Positions 15,412 through 22,828 of a stretch of DNA of 64,000 nucleotides are shown piece by piece. The position numbers and the translations under genes were made by a program. Source of the DNA: Micromonospora mirobrigensis (GTDB lineage Bacteria > Actinomycetota > Actinomycetes > Mycobacteriales > Micromonosporaceae). Position 1 is the stretch's first letter. Every line of letters begins with the position of its first letter. The stretch lies in assembly GCF_900091555.1 (NCBI RefSeq), contig NZ_FMCX01000006.1, forward strand, positions 341,116-405,115, written 5' to 3'. The notes under the pieces were generated by a model. It was not told the DNA's origin and did not search any database. It saw nothing but the letters and a program-made list of their open reading frames with translations.

Positions 15412-16725
15412 CTACTTGGCGGCGGCCTTCTTGGCGTTGGTCACCGCGTCGGTCCAACCCTGTTCGGGGCTGCGCTGCCCCAACTCGACGGTGCGGACGG
15501 CGTTCTCCACCTCGGTGCGTACGGCCTGGTTCTTCGGGCCCATGTAGACCGGCTTCAGGTCCTTGGCGCCGGCGGCGAAGATCTTGCCGACCGGGGCGCC
15601 GGAGAAGTACGCGTTCTGCGAGTCGACGATCGCCGGGTCCTGGAGCGCCTGCGGCGAGGACGGCAGCGCGCCCTTGGCCTTGAACGCCCCGATCTGGCCC
15701 TTGGCGCTGGTCAGGAACTTGACCAGCTCGATGGCCTCGGCCTGGTGCTTGCTCTGCTTCGGCACGGCGAGGAACGAGCCACCCCAGTTGCCGCCGTCAC
15801 CGGGAACGTCGGCGACGTCCCACTTGCCCTTGCCGGCCGGGCCGGCGTTACCCTCGATGACCCCGGTCAGCCAGGCCGGGCAGGCGATGGTGGCGAACTT
15901 CGACTGCTTGAAGGCCGAGACCCACTCCTCCGACCAGGAGCCGTACTTGCCGGACAGCCCGGAGTCGATGATGTCCATGGTGGTGTCGTACGCCTGCTTG
16001 ACCGCCGGGTTGCTGTCGACGACCAGGTTGTCGTTGGTGTCGTAGTAGCTGTAGCCGGAGGTGTTGCCGGCGGTCTGGAGCAGGATGGTGTTGAACGTGT
16101 TGGTGGCGGCGTCCAGGAACGAGGCCCCGGTGTTCTTCGCCTTGAACTGCTCGCCGACCTTGATGTAGTCCTGCCAGGTGGGCCAGAGCTTGGAGACCTG
16201 GTCCCGCTCGGTGGGCAGGCCGGCCTTGGCGAAGAGGTCCTTGCGGTAGCACATCGCCATGCCGCCGACGTCGGTGCCGAGGCCGATCAGCTGCTTGCCG
16301 TCGGCGGTCAGGCCCTGGTTCCACTTCCAGTCGAGGAAGTTGCCCTTGAGGTCGGCGGCGCCGTGGTCGAGCAGGTTCACGAAGTTCTGCGGGTTGGCCT
16401 TGTACTCGACCAGCAGACCCTCCTCGATCGCGACGATGTCGCCGGCGCCCTTCCCGGCCGCCAGCCACTGGGTCAGCTTCGGGGAGTACTCGTCGAGGTT
16501 GCTGCCGGTGCCCCGCTCGACGATCTTCACGTCGGGGTGGCTGGCCATGTATTCCTTGTAGAGCTCTTCGTAGCCGAACTGGCCGAACGTGTCGACGGTC
16601 AGCGTGACCGGACCGCCGGCGCCGGCATCGTCGTCGTCGCCACCGCCGCACGCGGTGGTGGAGAGCAGGGCGGTGGCCGCGACGAGGGCGACCGCCGCGA
16701 GGCGACGGCGCGAGAAGGTTGCCAT
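15412..16725 (-). CDS. Extracellular sugar-binding lipoprotein
   Basis: A 437-residue solute-binding protein of the SBP_bac_1 type. The first 26 residues are a lipoprotein signal (two Arg pairs, hydrophobic core, then STTACGG with the lipidated Cys at 26). An Asp-rich linker follows, then a two-lobe binding domain. It captures sugar outside the membrane and hands it to the two permeases. It heads the operon, behind a promoter flanked by two LacI-type operators. By context the ligand is a beta-linked oligosaccharide such as cellobiose. Confidence 0.92.
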   Translation of the reverse strand: MATFSRRRLAAVALVAATALLSTTACGGGDDDDAGAGGPVTLTVDTFGQFGYEELYKEYMASHPDVKIVERGTGSNLDEYSPKLTQWLAAGKGAGDIVAIEEGLLVEYKANPQNFVNLLDHGAADLKGNFLDWKWNQGLTADGKQLIGLGTDVGGMAMCYRKDLFAKAGLPTERDQVSKLWPTWQDYIKVGEQFKAKNTGASFLDAATNTFNTILLQTAGNTSGYSYYDTNDNLVVDSNPAVKQAYDTTMDIIDSGLSGKYGSWSEEWVSAFKQSKFATIACPAWLTGVIEGNAGPAGKGKWDVADVPGDGGNWGGSFLAVPKQSKHQAEAIELVKFLTSAKGQIGAFKAKGALPSSPQALQDPAIVDSQNAYFSGAPVGKIFAAGAKDLKPVYMGPKNQAVRTEVENAVRTVELGQRSPEQGWTDAVTNAKKAAAK

Positions 16726-16779
16726 CTCTTATCTGACCCCTCTGAGTCTGTGGGTGGTGGAGGTGGTGCCGCGAACTGA

Positions 16780-16791
16780 GAGAGCGCTCTC
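16780..16791. promoter_or_regulatory. LacI-type operator O1 (GAGAGCGCTCTC)
   Basis: A perfect 12-bp palindrome, flanked by A on both sides exactly like its twin 46 bp away. It lies just downstream of the predicted -10 box (minus strand), around the transcription start of the sugar operon. Confidence 0.75.
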
Positions 16792-16796
16792 ACGAA

Positions 16797-16825
16797 AGGG
16801 TGGTGGCTGCCTCCGGTTCTGTCAA
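16797..16825 (-). promoter_or_regulatory. Promoter of the beta-glucoside uptake operon (TTGACA-17-CACCCT)
   Basis: On the minus strand TTGACA (16820-16825) is followed after 17 bases by CACCCT (16797-16802). The -35 box touches operator O2 and the -10 box is 5 bases from O1. A repressor on both sites would enclose the promoter. Confidence 0.6.
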
Positions 16826-16837
16826 GAGAGCGCTCTC
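16826..16837. promoter_or_regulatory. LacI-type operator O2 (GAGAGCGCTCTC)
   Basis: Second identical 12-bp palindrome, immediately upstream of the -35 box TTGACA on the minus strand. Centre-to-centre distance to O1 is 46 bp. Confidence 0.75.
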
Positions 16838-16861
16838 AGACAGTTACCGAAGACCCCCGAA

Positions 16862-16906
16862 CGCCTCCGGGGTGGCCCGCCGGTCAGGCGGGCCACCCCG
16901 GAGGCG
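16862..16906 (-). terminator. Strong hairpin terminator after the DinB-like gene
   Basis: A perfect 20-bp stem (16862-16881 with 16887-16906) with a 5-base loop lies 23 bases after the stop codon of the minus-strand gene at 16930. It separates that gene from the operator region of the sugar operon. Confidence 0.75.
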
Positions 16907-16929
16907 GCGTCGAGCGGTACGGCGGCGGG

Positions 16930-17685
16930 TCAGCCCACCCGGAGCCCGTCGAGCAGGCCGCGGTCGCCGGCGACCCCGACCGTGTCGAAGCTGACCCGGC
17001 CCATCAGGGCGAGCAGCAGGTCGCTGGCCGTGCCGGTGACCTGCGCCCGGGCGTGGTGGTCGTCGTGGTCGAGGATGGTGGCGGTGTCCAGCAGCGCCAC
17101 CCCCTCGCCGCGCAGCCGGAGGAACCAGTCCTGCGCGGCGTCCGTCGCGGTCAGCTGCACCACCCCGTGCCACTGCCCGGGCTTGACCCGTCGGCCGGCC
17201 GGCAGCCAGGTGTCCAGCACCTCGCTCACCCCGTCGGCGGCGAGCTTCGCCTCGATCGGCTCGCCCGCGGCGATGGCGAGCTGCGCGTCCCAACGGTGCA
17301 CCGCGGTCTCCAGCGCCATCCGGCGGGGCCAGAAGCCAGCCCGCTTCGGCTGCGGCGCGAAGTTCCACGCCGGCGCCTCCGGGTCCAGCCCGTCGAAGAG
17401 CGCCATCAGCCGGTCGTACTCCTGGCGGTACCACTGCGCCGGGGTCAGTCCGGCCGGCAGCTCCGGGTCGTGCCGCTCCGGCCTGGTGGCGGTGCCCGCG
17501 TTCACCGCGGTCTGCGCCCACGTGTACGCCCGGGTGAGGTGCAGGGTGAGATCGGTGACCGTCCAGCCGGGACAGGAGAGCACCGGCGTCTCCGGCGGGG
17601 CCTCGGCCGCGGCGGCGGCGAACGCCGGGCCCTCCACCCGCAGCGCGCCGATCCAGAAGTCCTTGCTGCCCTGCAGTCTGCTCAT
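16930..17685 (-). CDS. Maleylpyruvate isomerase-like, mycothiol-dependent metalloenzyme family (DinB fold)
   Basis: A 251-residue protein of the DinB-like family that includes mycothiol-dependent maleylpyruvate isomerase. CPGWTVTDLTLHL near residues 38-50 gives the first metal His, and RMALETAVHRWDA near 122-134 gives the other metal ligands. A C-terminal SCP2-like part follows. Members use mycothiol as cofactor, which fits the mshA gene nearby, but many have no known substrate. GGAGG 7 bases before the ATG at 17685 favours that start over the ATG at 17691. Confidence 0.75.
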   Translation of the reverse strand: MSRLQGSKDFWIGALRVEGPAFAAAAAEAPPETPVLSCPGWTVTDLTLHLTRAYTWAQTAVNAGTATRPERHDPELPAGLTPAQWYRQEYDRLMALFDGLDPEAPAWNFAPQPKRAGFWPRRMALETAVHRWDAQLAIAAGEPIEAKLAADGVSEVLDTWLPAGRRVKPGQWHGVVQLTATDAAQDWFLRLRGEGVALLDTATILDHDDHHARAQVTGTASDLLLALMGRVSFDTVGVAGDRGLLDGLRVG

Positions 17686-17743
17686 CGCCATTCCTCCCGG
17701 GGGTGACCCGGCCACCAGTGGGTGCCGCGGCTGCCCCTCAGCC

Positions 17744-17749
17744 TAGGGT
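17744..17749 (+). promoter_or_regulatory. -10 box (TAGGGT) for leaderless murB
   Basis: TAGGGT is followed by exactly 7 bases and the GTG at 17757. It fixes the murB start, since the reading frame stays open farther upstream. Confidence 0.55.
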
Positions 17750-17756
17750 GAAAGGC

Positions 17757-18845
17757 GTGTCAGACGTCTACGCCCATCCGACAGCCGACGCCCGCCCGAA
17801 CGGTGACCCGCTGGCCCGGTACACCACCCTGCGCCTGGGTGGACCGGCGGGCCGGCTGGTCACCGCCGCCAGCGCCGACGAAATCGTACACAAGGTGCGC
17901 CAGGCGCAGCAGCGGGACGAACCCGTCCTCATTCTCGCGGGGGGCAGCAACGTCGTGATCGGGGACCAGGGCTTCCCCGGCACGGTCGTGCTGGTCCGCT
18001 CCCGGGGCCTGCGGGTGGTCGCCGAGGACGCCGGGACCGTCACCGTACGCGTCGAGGCCGGCGAGCCGTGGGACGACCTGGTCGCCGCCACCGTCGCCAA
18101 CGGCTGGTCCGGCGTGGAGTGCCTCTCCGGCATCCCCGGATCGGCCGGCGCCACCCCCATCCAGAACGTCGGCGCGTACGGCCAGGAGGTCGCCGAGACC
18201 ATCGTCGGCGTCCAGGTGTACGACCGCACCGACGGCACCGTCGGCCGGATCGACGCGGCGGACTGCGGCTTCGCGTACCGGTCGAGCATCTTCAAGTACA
18301 GCGACCGGTGGGTGGTGCTCTCGGTCGACTTCCGGCTGGCCCGCTCGCCGCTCTCCGGCCCGGTCCGCTACGCCGAGCTGGCCCGGTCCCTCGGCGTCGA
18401 GGTCGGTGGCCGGGTGCCGCTGGCCGACGCCCGGGCCACCGTGCTGCGGCTGCGCGCCGGCAAGGGCATGGTGCTGGACGCCGCCGACCCGGACACCTGG
18501 TCGGTCGGCTCGTTCTTCACCAACCCGGTGCTGGACCGCGAGGCGTACGAGCTGCTCCGCGCGCGGGCCGCCGACATCGCCGAGCCGCCCTCCTGGCCCT
18601 GCCCCGGCGACCTGGTCAAGGTCAGCGCAGCCTGGCTGATCGACAAGGCCGGTTTCGCCAAGGGCCACCCCGGTCCGGAGGGGACCGCCATCTCCACCAA
18701 GCACACCCTGGCCCTGACCAACCGCGCCGGCGGCACCAGCACCGCCGCCCTGGTAACCCTGGCCAGGGAGATCAGAGACGGCGTCCACGCCCGCTTCGGC
18801 GTGACCCTCCACCCCGAACCCGTCCTCATCAACTGCACCATCTGA
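17757..18845 (+). CDS. murB: UDP-N-acetylenolpyruvoylglucosamine reductase MurB
   Basis: A 362-residue type I MurB that reduces UDP-GlcNAc-enolpyruvate to UDP-MurNAc with NADPH and FAD, the second step of peptidoglycan precursor synthesis in the cytoplasm. The FAD site LAGGSNVVI is near residue 60, IPGSAGATPIQNVGAYGQEV near 125-144, the proton-donating Ser in SVGSFF near 245, and the C-terminal Glu in LHPEPVLIN. The position between the HBHA-like region and mshA matches Rv0482 in M. tuberculosis. Confidence 0.96.
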   Translation: MSDVYAHPTADARPNGDPLARYTTLRLGGPAGRLVTAASADEIVHKVRQAQQRDEPVLILAGGSNVVIGDQGFPGTVVLVRSRGLRVVAEDAGTVTVRVEAGEPWDDLVAATVANGWSGVECLSGIPGSAGATPIQNVGAYGQEVAETIVGVQVYDRTDGTVGRIDAADCGFAYRSSIFKYSDRWVVLSVDFRLARSPLSGPVRYAELARSLGVEVGGRVPLADARATVLRLRAGKGMVLDAADPDTWSVGSFFTNPVLDREAYELLRARAADIAEPPSWPCPGDLVKVSAAWLIDKAGFAKGHPGPEGTAISTKHTLALTNRAGGTSTAALVTLAREIRDGVHARFGVTLHPEPVLINCTI

Positions 18846-18867
18846 CCCGCCCCACCCGGCCGAACCC

Positions 18868-18930
18868 CGTTGATCATGAAGTTAGCGGCGAAGTGGATCT
18901 CCAAAACTGCCGCTAACTTCATGATCAACG
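18868..18930. terminator. 22-bp perfect inverted repeat between convergent genes
   Basis: Arms 18868-18889 and 18909-18930 pair perfectly over 22 bp with a 19-base loop. The arm is AT-richer than its surroundings (it begins CGTTGATCATGAAGTTAGCG). It follows murB and overlaps the last codons and stop of the convergent methyltransferase gene, so it could terminate both. The arms are much longer than needed for a terminator, so a mobile-element origin is possible. Confidence 0.7.
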
Positions 18931-19713
18931 CGTCGAGGTGGGGATTACGGTGGGCCAGGGGAGGGTGAGTTCGCCGCGGCGCCAGTGGTGGGGGCGGCCC
19001 TCGATCGGCCAGCCGGACTGTTTGACGGCGGTGACCGTCGCCACCCAGCGGTGGCGGGGGCCGAAGGGGGCGTAGCCGGCGGCGGCCTGCCAGGCGTCGT
19101 CCAGGGCGCGGATCAGGTCGTGGATCCGCTCGCCGGGCACGTTGCGGTGGATCAGGGCCTTGGGCAGGCGTTCGGCCAGCTCGGCGGGGCTGGTCAGGGT
19201 GGTCAGCTTCGCGGCGAGGGTCAGGGTGCGCGGGCCCGCCGCGTCGAGCAGCACCCAGCTGCCGAGCCGGCCCAGTTCGTCGCAGGTCCCCTCGACCAGC
19301 ACGCCACCGGGGGCCAGCCGGTCGGTGACGGTCGCCCAGGCGGCCGGGACCTCGCTCTCGTCGTACTGGCGCAGCACGTTGAACGCGCGGACCAGGGCGG
19401 GACGCAGACCGGTCAGCTCGAACCCGCCCCGGGCGAAGGTGAGCCGGGGCGGGTCGGCGACCGGTGCGGCGGCGGCCACCCGCGCCGGGTCGATCTCCAG
19501 GCCGACCAGCCGGACGTCGGGGCGTACCCGGGCGGCCAGCCGGGCCCGCAGCTCGACTGCGGTGACCGGGGTGGCGCCGTAGCCCAGGTCGACCACCAGC
19601 GGGTCGGCCGCGTCCCGGAGCCGGTCGCCGCAGGTACGCACGATCCAGTTGTCCACCCGCCGGAGCCGGTTCGGGTTGGTCGTGCCCCGGGTGACGACCC
19701 CCTGCGGTCTCAC
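18925..19713 (-). CDS. Class I SAM-dependent methyltransferase-like protein
   Basis: A 262-residue protein with a Rossmann-type SAM site: VVDLGYGATP near residue 37 stands for motif I, LVGLEID near 66 for motif II, and GGVLVEG near 137 for the post-II strand. Substrate unknown. The N-terminus is uncertain: GTG at 19713 is chosen, with GTG at 19725 possible, and no strong ribosome-binding site decides. It follows the SDR gene by about 22 bases and forms an operon with it. The 3' end is inside the 22-bp inverted repeat. Confidence 0.68.
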   Translation of the reverse strand: MRPQGVVTRGTTNPNRLRRVDNWIVRTCGDRLRDAADPLVVDLGYGATPVTAVELRARLAARVRPDVRLVGLEIDPARVAAAAPVADPPRLTFARGGFELTGLRPALVRAFNVLRQYDESEVPAAWATVTDRLAPGGVLVEGTCDELGRLGSWVLLDAAGPRTLTLAAKLTTLTSPAELAERLPKALIHRNVPGERIHDLIRALDDAWQAAAGYAPFGPRHRWVATVTAVKQSGWPIEGRPHHWRRGELTLPWPTVIPTSTR

Positions 19714-19735
19714 CGCCGGGCCCACTCCTCGCGCC

Positions 19736-20503
19736 TCACTGGCCGACCCGGTGCACCTTGTGCTGGGCGGCCTGGGCCAGCGGGCGGACCACCAGCCGGT
19801 CCACGTTGACGTGGTGCGGTCGGGTGGCGCACCAGGCGATGCAGTCCGCCACGTCGTCGGCGACCAGCGGCTCGGCGACCCCGGCGTAGACGGCCGCGGC
19901 CTTCTCCGCGTCGCCACCGAAGCGGACCAGGCCGAACTCGTCGGTCTTCACCATGCCGGGGTCGATCTCGATCACCCGCACCGGCCGGCCGGAGAGCTCC
20001 AGGCGCAGCGTGCCGGCCATGGCGGTCTGCGCGTGCTTGGCCGCGACGTAGCCGCCACCGCCCTCGTACGGGGTGAAGCCCGCCGTGGAGCTGACGATCA
20101 CGATGGTGCCCGCGCCGGACGCCTCCAGCGCCGGCAGCAGCGCCTGGGTGACCCGGAGCGTGCCGAGCACGTTGACGTCGTACATCCACTGCCAGTCGCC
20201 GACCGCACCGGACTCGACCGGGTCCAGCCCGCGCGCGCCGCCGGCGTTGTTCACCAGCAGGGTGACCGGTCCGGGCGCGGCGGCCGCCGCGGCGGCCAGG
20301 CCGGCCACCGACTCGTCCGACGTGACGTCGCAGCCGACCGCGGTGGCGGTGCCGCCGGCCGCCTCGATCTCGGCGACCAGGCCGGTCAGCCGGTCGGTAC
20401 GCCGCGCGGCGGCGAGCACGTGGAAGCCCTCGGCGGCGAGCCGGCGGGCGGTGGCCGCCCCGATCCCGCTGGAGGCGCCGGTGACGATCGCGACTGAGGT
20501 CAT
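19736..20503 (-). CDS. SDR-family oxidoreductase (Rv0484c-like)
   Basis: A 255-residue classical short-chain dehydrogenase: TGASSGIG at residues 9-16, NNAGG near 88, Ser in IVSSTAG near 138 and YVAAK near 155. Cofactor NAD(P), substrate unknown. Its place between murB and mshA and its orientation match Rv0484c. The ATG at 20503 is supported by GAGAAT (20510-20515), a -10-like hexamer 6 bases upstream on the minus strand; the frame stays open for 70 more codons, but that stretch lies over the mshA promoter region. Confidence 0.85.
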   Translation of the reverse strand: MTSVAIVTGASSGIGAATARRLAAEGFHVLAAARRTDRLTGLVAEIEAAGGTATAVGCDVTSDESVAGLAAAAAAAPGPVTLLVNNAGGARGLDPVESGAVGDWQWMYDVNVLGTLRVTQALLPALEASGAGTIVIVSSTAGFTPYEGGGGYVAAKHAQTAMAGTLRLELSGRPVRVIEIDPGMVKTDEFGLVRFGGDAEKAAAVYAGVAEPLVADDVADCIAWCATRPHHVNVDRLVVRPLAQAAQHKVHRVGQ

Positions 20504-20696
20504 CGGACCATTCTCGCCCCCGCCCCGACCGTCCCGCGCGGCCGGTCCGGGCCCGCCCGGGATGAGGTCCGTCACGCCCGGCGCCCCGCCCGTGCGCATT
20601 TCCGAAGCCCGATGGGGAAGATGACATCCGGCGTAGAGGTTGACCGAGAAGCGCCGGTCGTGCGGGACGGCATCAACCGTGACAAGAGGAGCGGAC

Positions 20697-22061
20697 GTGG
20701 CGGAACAGCACACCGGTGTCGGTCGTCAGCGAGGTGCCCTCCCGTGGCCCCGGCCCCGGCGCATCGCCACCCTGTCGGTGCACACCTCACCGCTGCACCA
20801 GCCGGGGACCGGCGACGCGGGCGGGATGAACGTCTACATCCTCGAGGTGGCCCGCCGGCTGGCCGAGGCCGACGTCGAGGTGGAGATCTTCACCCGGGCC
20901 ACCTCCGGTGACCTGCCCCCGGTGGTCGAGATGGCGCCCGGCGTGCACGTCCGGCACATCACCTCCGGGCCCCTGGAGGGGCTGACCAAGGAGGAGCTGC
21001 CCGGCCAGCTCTGCGCCTTCACCGCCGGCGTGCTGCGCGCCGAGGCGGCCCGGCCGCCCGGCCACTACGACCTGATCCACTCGCACTACTGGCTCTCCGG
21101 CCAGGTCGGCTGGCTGGCCAAGGAGCGTTGGGGCGTGCCGCTGGTGCACACCGCGCACACCCTGGCCAAGGTGAAGAACAGCCAGCTCGCCGTCGGTGAC
21201 CGGCCCGAACCGAAGGCCCGGGTGATCGGCGAGGAGCAGGTGGTCGCCGAGGCCGACCGGCTGGTCGCCAACACCCGGGTCGAGGCCCGCGACCTGCTCG
21301 ACCGGTACGACGCCGACCCGGACCGGGTCGCGGTGGTGGAGCCCGGCGTCGACCTGGACCGGTTCCGCCCGCCCGCCGGGGACCGGCAGGCCGCGGCGCT
21401 CGCCGCCCGCCGCCGGCTGGGGCTGCCCACCGACGGGTACGTGGTGGCCTTCGTCGGCCGGATCCAACCGCTCAAGGCCCCCGACGTGCTGATCCGGGCG
21501 GTGGCCGCGCTGCGGCGGCGCGACCCCCGGCTCGCCGACCAGGTGACCGTGGTGATCTGCGGCGGCCCCAGCGGCAGCGGCCTGGACCGGCCGACCGCCC
21601 TGATCGAGCTGGCCGCCTCGCTGGGCGTCACCGACCGGGTGTGTTTCCTGCCGCCGCGCACCGGCGACGACCTGCCGGCGCTGTACCGGGCCGCCGACGT
21701 GGTGGCGGTGCCCTCGCACAACGAGTCGTTCGGGCTGGTGGCGCTGGAGGCGCAGGCCTGCGGCACCCCGGTCGTCGCCGCCGCCCGCGGTGGCCTGGTC
21801 ACCGCCGTCCGGGACGGGGTCAGCGGCGTGCTCGTCGACAGCCACGACCCGGACGACTGGGCCCGTACGCTCTCCCGGCTGCTGCCGGACCGGGGCCGCC
21901 GGGTCGAGCTGTCCCGGGGCGCCGAGCGGCATGCCCGCAACTTTTCCTGGCAGCGCACGGTCTCCGGGCTGCTCGCCGTCTACGGCGAGGCGATCGCCGA
22001 GCACCGGAGCCGGTTCGCCACCCAGCTGGCCGGCGACGCCGCCCTCTCCTGCTCCTGGTGA
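20697..22061 (+). CDS. mshA: D-inositol-3-phosphate glycosyltransferase MshA
   Basis: A 454-residue GT4 glycosyltransferase that joins GlcNAc from UDP-GlcNAc to inositol-3-phosphate, the first step of mycothiol synthesis. Diagnostic segments are SVHTSPLHQPGTGDAGGMNV near residues 25-44, SHYWLSG near 130, FVGRIQPLKAPDVL near 250, and the E-x7-E motif in NESFGLVALEAQACGTPVVA near 342-361. The GTG start has GAGGAG 5 bases upstream. Its stop codon abuts repeat copy E. The order mshA, YbjN protein, gpmA, senX3, regX3 is as in mycobacteria. Confidence 0.95.
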   Translation: MAEQHTGVGRQRGALPWPRPRRIATLSVHTSPLHQPGTGDAGGMNVYILEVARRLAEADVEVEIFTRATSGDLPPVVEMAPGVHVRHITSGPLEGLTKEELPGQLCAFTAGVLRAEAARPPGHYDLIHSHYWLSGQVGWLAKERWGVPLVHTAHTLAKVKNSQLAVGDRPEPKARVIGEEQVVAEADRLVANTRVEARDLLDRYDADPDRVAVVEPGVDLDRFRPPAGDRQAAALAARRRLGLPTDGYVVAFVGRIQPLKAPDVLIRAVAALRRRDPRLADQVTVVICGGPSGSGLDRPTALIELAASLGVTDRVCFLPPRTGDDLPALYRAADVVAVPSHNESFGLVALEAQACGTPVVAAARGGLVTAVRDGVSGVLVDSHDPDDWARTLSRLLPDRGRRVELSRGAERHARNFSWQRTVSGLLAVYGEAIAEHRSRFATQLAGDAALSCSW

Positions 22062-22118
22062 GGTGCAAGGAAGGGCCCCTTATTAACGCCTCCGGTATAG
22101 CAGGGGCCCCCTGTTAAC
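22062..22118 (+). repeat. Dispersed GGGGCCCC/GTTAAC element (copy E)
   Basis: It starts GGTGCAAGGA on the base after the mshA stop codon and contains both half-units with the GCCTCCGGTATAGC linker. It probably also ends mshA transcription ahead of the separate promoter at 22192. Confidence 0.85.
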
Positions 22119-22191
22119 ACCGGTCGGCCGGCGACACCCGGCTGTCGGCCCCCGAGCCGCCGCACGTCGGGCGACGGGCGGGCGTCGACCG

Positions 22192-22197
22192 TAGAGT
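22192..22197 (+). promoter_or_regulatory. -10 box (TAGAGT) for the YbjN gene
   Basis: TAGAGT is followed by exactly 7 bases and the ATG at 22205. This start is preferred over the GTG at 22196, which would lie within the -10 box. Confidence 0.55.
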
Positions 22198-22204
22198 GGT
22201 CCGG

Positions 22205-22756
22205 ATGAGCGCGAAGAGCGAAGTCGCGGCCCTGATCGAGTCGGTCTGCGCCGAGCGGGAGCTGGAGTGGGAGGCGACCGGCGAGGGGTCGTACGCGGTC
22301 ACCCTGCCCGGCACCCACAAGCTGAAGACGGTCTGCAACCTGATCGTGGGTGAGCACGCACTGCGGGTCGAGGCGTTCGTGATGCGCCAGCCGGACGAGC
22401 GCCGCGAGGAGCTCTGGGCCTGGCTGCTCCAGCGCAACGCCCGGATGTACGGGGTGTCGTTCTCGATCGACGCCGTCGGCGACGTCTACCTCACTGGTCG
22501 GGTCAACCTGGGCGGGGTGGACGCCGACGAGCTGGATCGGCTGCTCGGAGCCGTGCTGACGTACGCCGACGAGTCGTTCGACACGATGCTGGAGATCGGC
22601 TTCGGCACGTCGATCCGGCGCGAGTGGGAGTGGCGGGTCAAGCGCGGGGAGTCCACCGCCAACCTCGCCGCGTTCGCGCACCTCTTCGAGCCCTCCGGCG
22701 CCGGCCCGCGGGCCGATCCGGCGCCCGCCGCCTCCGGTGGTTCGGACCCGTCCTGA
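22205..22756 (+). CDS. YbjN domain-containing protein (Rv0487-like)
   Basis: A 183-residue YbjN/type III chaperone-like fold protein. Sequence such as RMYGVSFSIDAVGDVYLTGR near residues 80-99 and YADESFDTMLEIGFG near 120-134 is typical of the actinobacterial branch that sits directly after mshA (Rv0487). Such folds act as small chaperone-like adaptors, but no client is established for this branch. The last 25 residues are Pro/Ala-rich and likely disordered. The Rho_N-like gene follows 72 bases later with its own ribosome-binding site. Confidence 0.82.
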   Translation: MSAKSEVAALIESVCAERELEWEATGEGSYAVTLPGTHKLKTVCNLIVGEHALRVEAFVMRQPDERREELWAWLLQRNARMYGVSFSIDAVGDVYLTGRVNLGGVDADELDRLLGAVLTYADESFDTMLEIGFGTSIRREWEWRVKRGESTANLAAFAHLFEPSGAGPRADPAPAASGGSDPS

Positions 22757-22828
22757 CGGGTATGCCGCACCGCGCGGTGCGGCACTGGGACCGACCGCGG
22801 CCGAGGACGGACTGTCGAGGAGCGTGAC

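Noticed and set aside
16930..17685. DinB as a DNA-damage protein
   Set aside because: The motifs CPGWTVTDLTLHL and ETAVHRWDA are those of the mycothiol-dependent isomerase-like family; there is no DNA-repair context.
19714..19917. 68-codon N-terminal extension of the SAM-dependent methyltransferase
   Set aside because: It overlaps the end of the upstream SDR gene in another frame and is compositionally random; GTG codons at 19713 or 19725 fit the fold better.
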